A stretch of DNA of 6,829 nt from contig CAYUET010000073.1 of assembly GCA_964443875.1 (NCBI GenBank), positions 1 through 6,829 on the forward strand. Direction: 5' to 3'. Origin of the DNA: CAYUET01 sp964443875. Lineage in GTDB: Bacteria > Auribacterota > JAFGBW01. The notes beneath the pieces are model-generated. The model was not told where the DNA came from. It did not search any database and saw nothing but the letters and a program-made list of their open reading frames with translations. Shown in pieces: positions 6,784-6,829 of the stretch. Each line of letters starts with the position of its first letter. Position 1 is the first letter of the stretch. The position numbers and the translations under genes are program-made.

Positions 6784-6829
6784 CCCTTCTCCCTGTATAA
6801 ATAATCTTTAAAAAATAGGTTACTTGTCC

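Larger units (their letters stand above)
6505..6829. other. Non-coding intergenic region with clustered regulatory signals
   Basis: I find no convincing gene here. The longest + strand reading frames from ATG are 25 codons (6529-6606) and 32 codons (6702-6800), both without a credible ribosome-binding site. No strong GC-rich terminator follows the glycosyltransferase gene. The region holds, in order, a weak A/T hairpin, an inverted repeat, a sigma70-like promoter, a palindrome and a sigma54-type promoter, each listed separately. Their direction suggests they serve a + strand gene beginning just beyond the window. Confidence 0.7.

Noticed and set aside
6702..6800. 32-codon reading frame (MRIISFSID...) just downstream of the sigma70-like promoter
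   Set aside because: It has no clear Shine-Dalgarno, overlaps the palindrome and the sigma54-type element, and has no recognisable family features. It is more likely chance than a leader peptide.
1..6829. CRISPR array, tRNA/rRNA gene, insertion sequence or attachment site
   Set aside because: I saw no regularly spaced repeats, cloverleaf-like segment, transposase fragment or terminal inverted repeats on either strand.

Overview
This window is part of an exosortase-linked exopolysaccharide (EPS) / surface-glycan locus from a Gram-negative bacterium. The lipobox-bearing TPR protein, the exosortase with an EpsI partner, the Wzy/ligase-type membrane protein and the GT4 glycosyltransferases form a combination known from EPS-producing, PEP-CTERM-type bacteria. 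The DNA is fairly AT-rich, with long T and A runs in the genes. That would fit a low-GC member of the former Deltaproteobacteria (Desulfobacterales-like), but this taxonomic guess is inference and no marker gene here settles it.

Five genes lie head to tail on the + strand and almost fill positions 7-6504. They are a TPR lipoprotein (7-1446), an exosortase with Cys184/Arg229/His250 in the expected places (1439-2284), an EpsI-family partner overlapping its 3' end (2257-2880), a Wzy_C-type polymerase/ligase starting at a TTG with a good Shine-Dalgarno (2918-4252), and a 751-residue protein made of two complete GT4 glycosyltransferases joined end to end (4249-6504). Overlaps of 8, 28 and 4 nt and one 37-nt gap indicate a single translationally coupled operon. 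Its promoter must lie left of the window.

The last 325 bases (6505-6829) hold no convincing gene but are rich in apparent regulatory structure. In order there are a weak A/T hairpin, a 9-bp-arm inverted repeat, a good sigma70-like promoter (TTGACA-18-TATAAA), a 19-bp palindrome, and three bases later a sigma54-type -24/-12 element with exact GG-N10-GC spacing. All point rightward to a gene just past the window edge.

Likely joint role: the glycosyltransferase builds part of a polysaccharide repeat unit or glycan, the Wzy_C protein polymerises or ligates it at the periplasmic face, and the exosortase/EpsI pair processes C-terminally tagged (PEP-CTERM-like) proteins destined for the surface or matrix. 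No tagged substrate is visible in the window. The sigma54-type promoter at the right edge is the best clue to where one might begin, because PEP-CTERM genes in several bacteria are under RpoN/PrsK-PrsR control.
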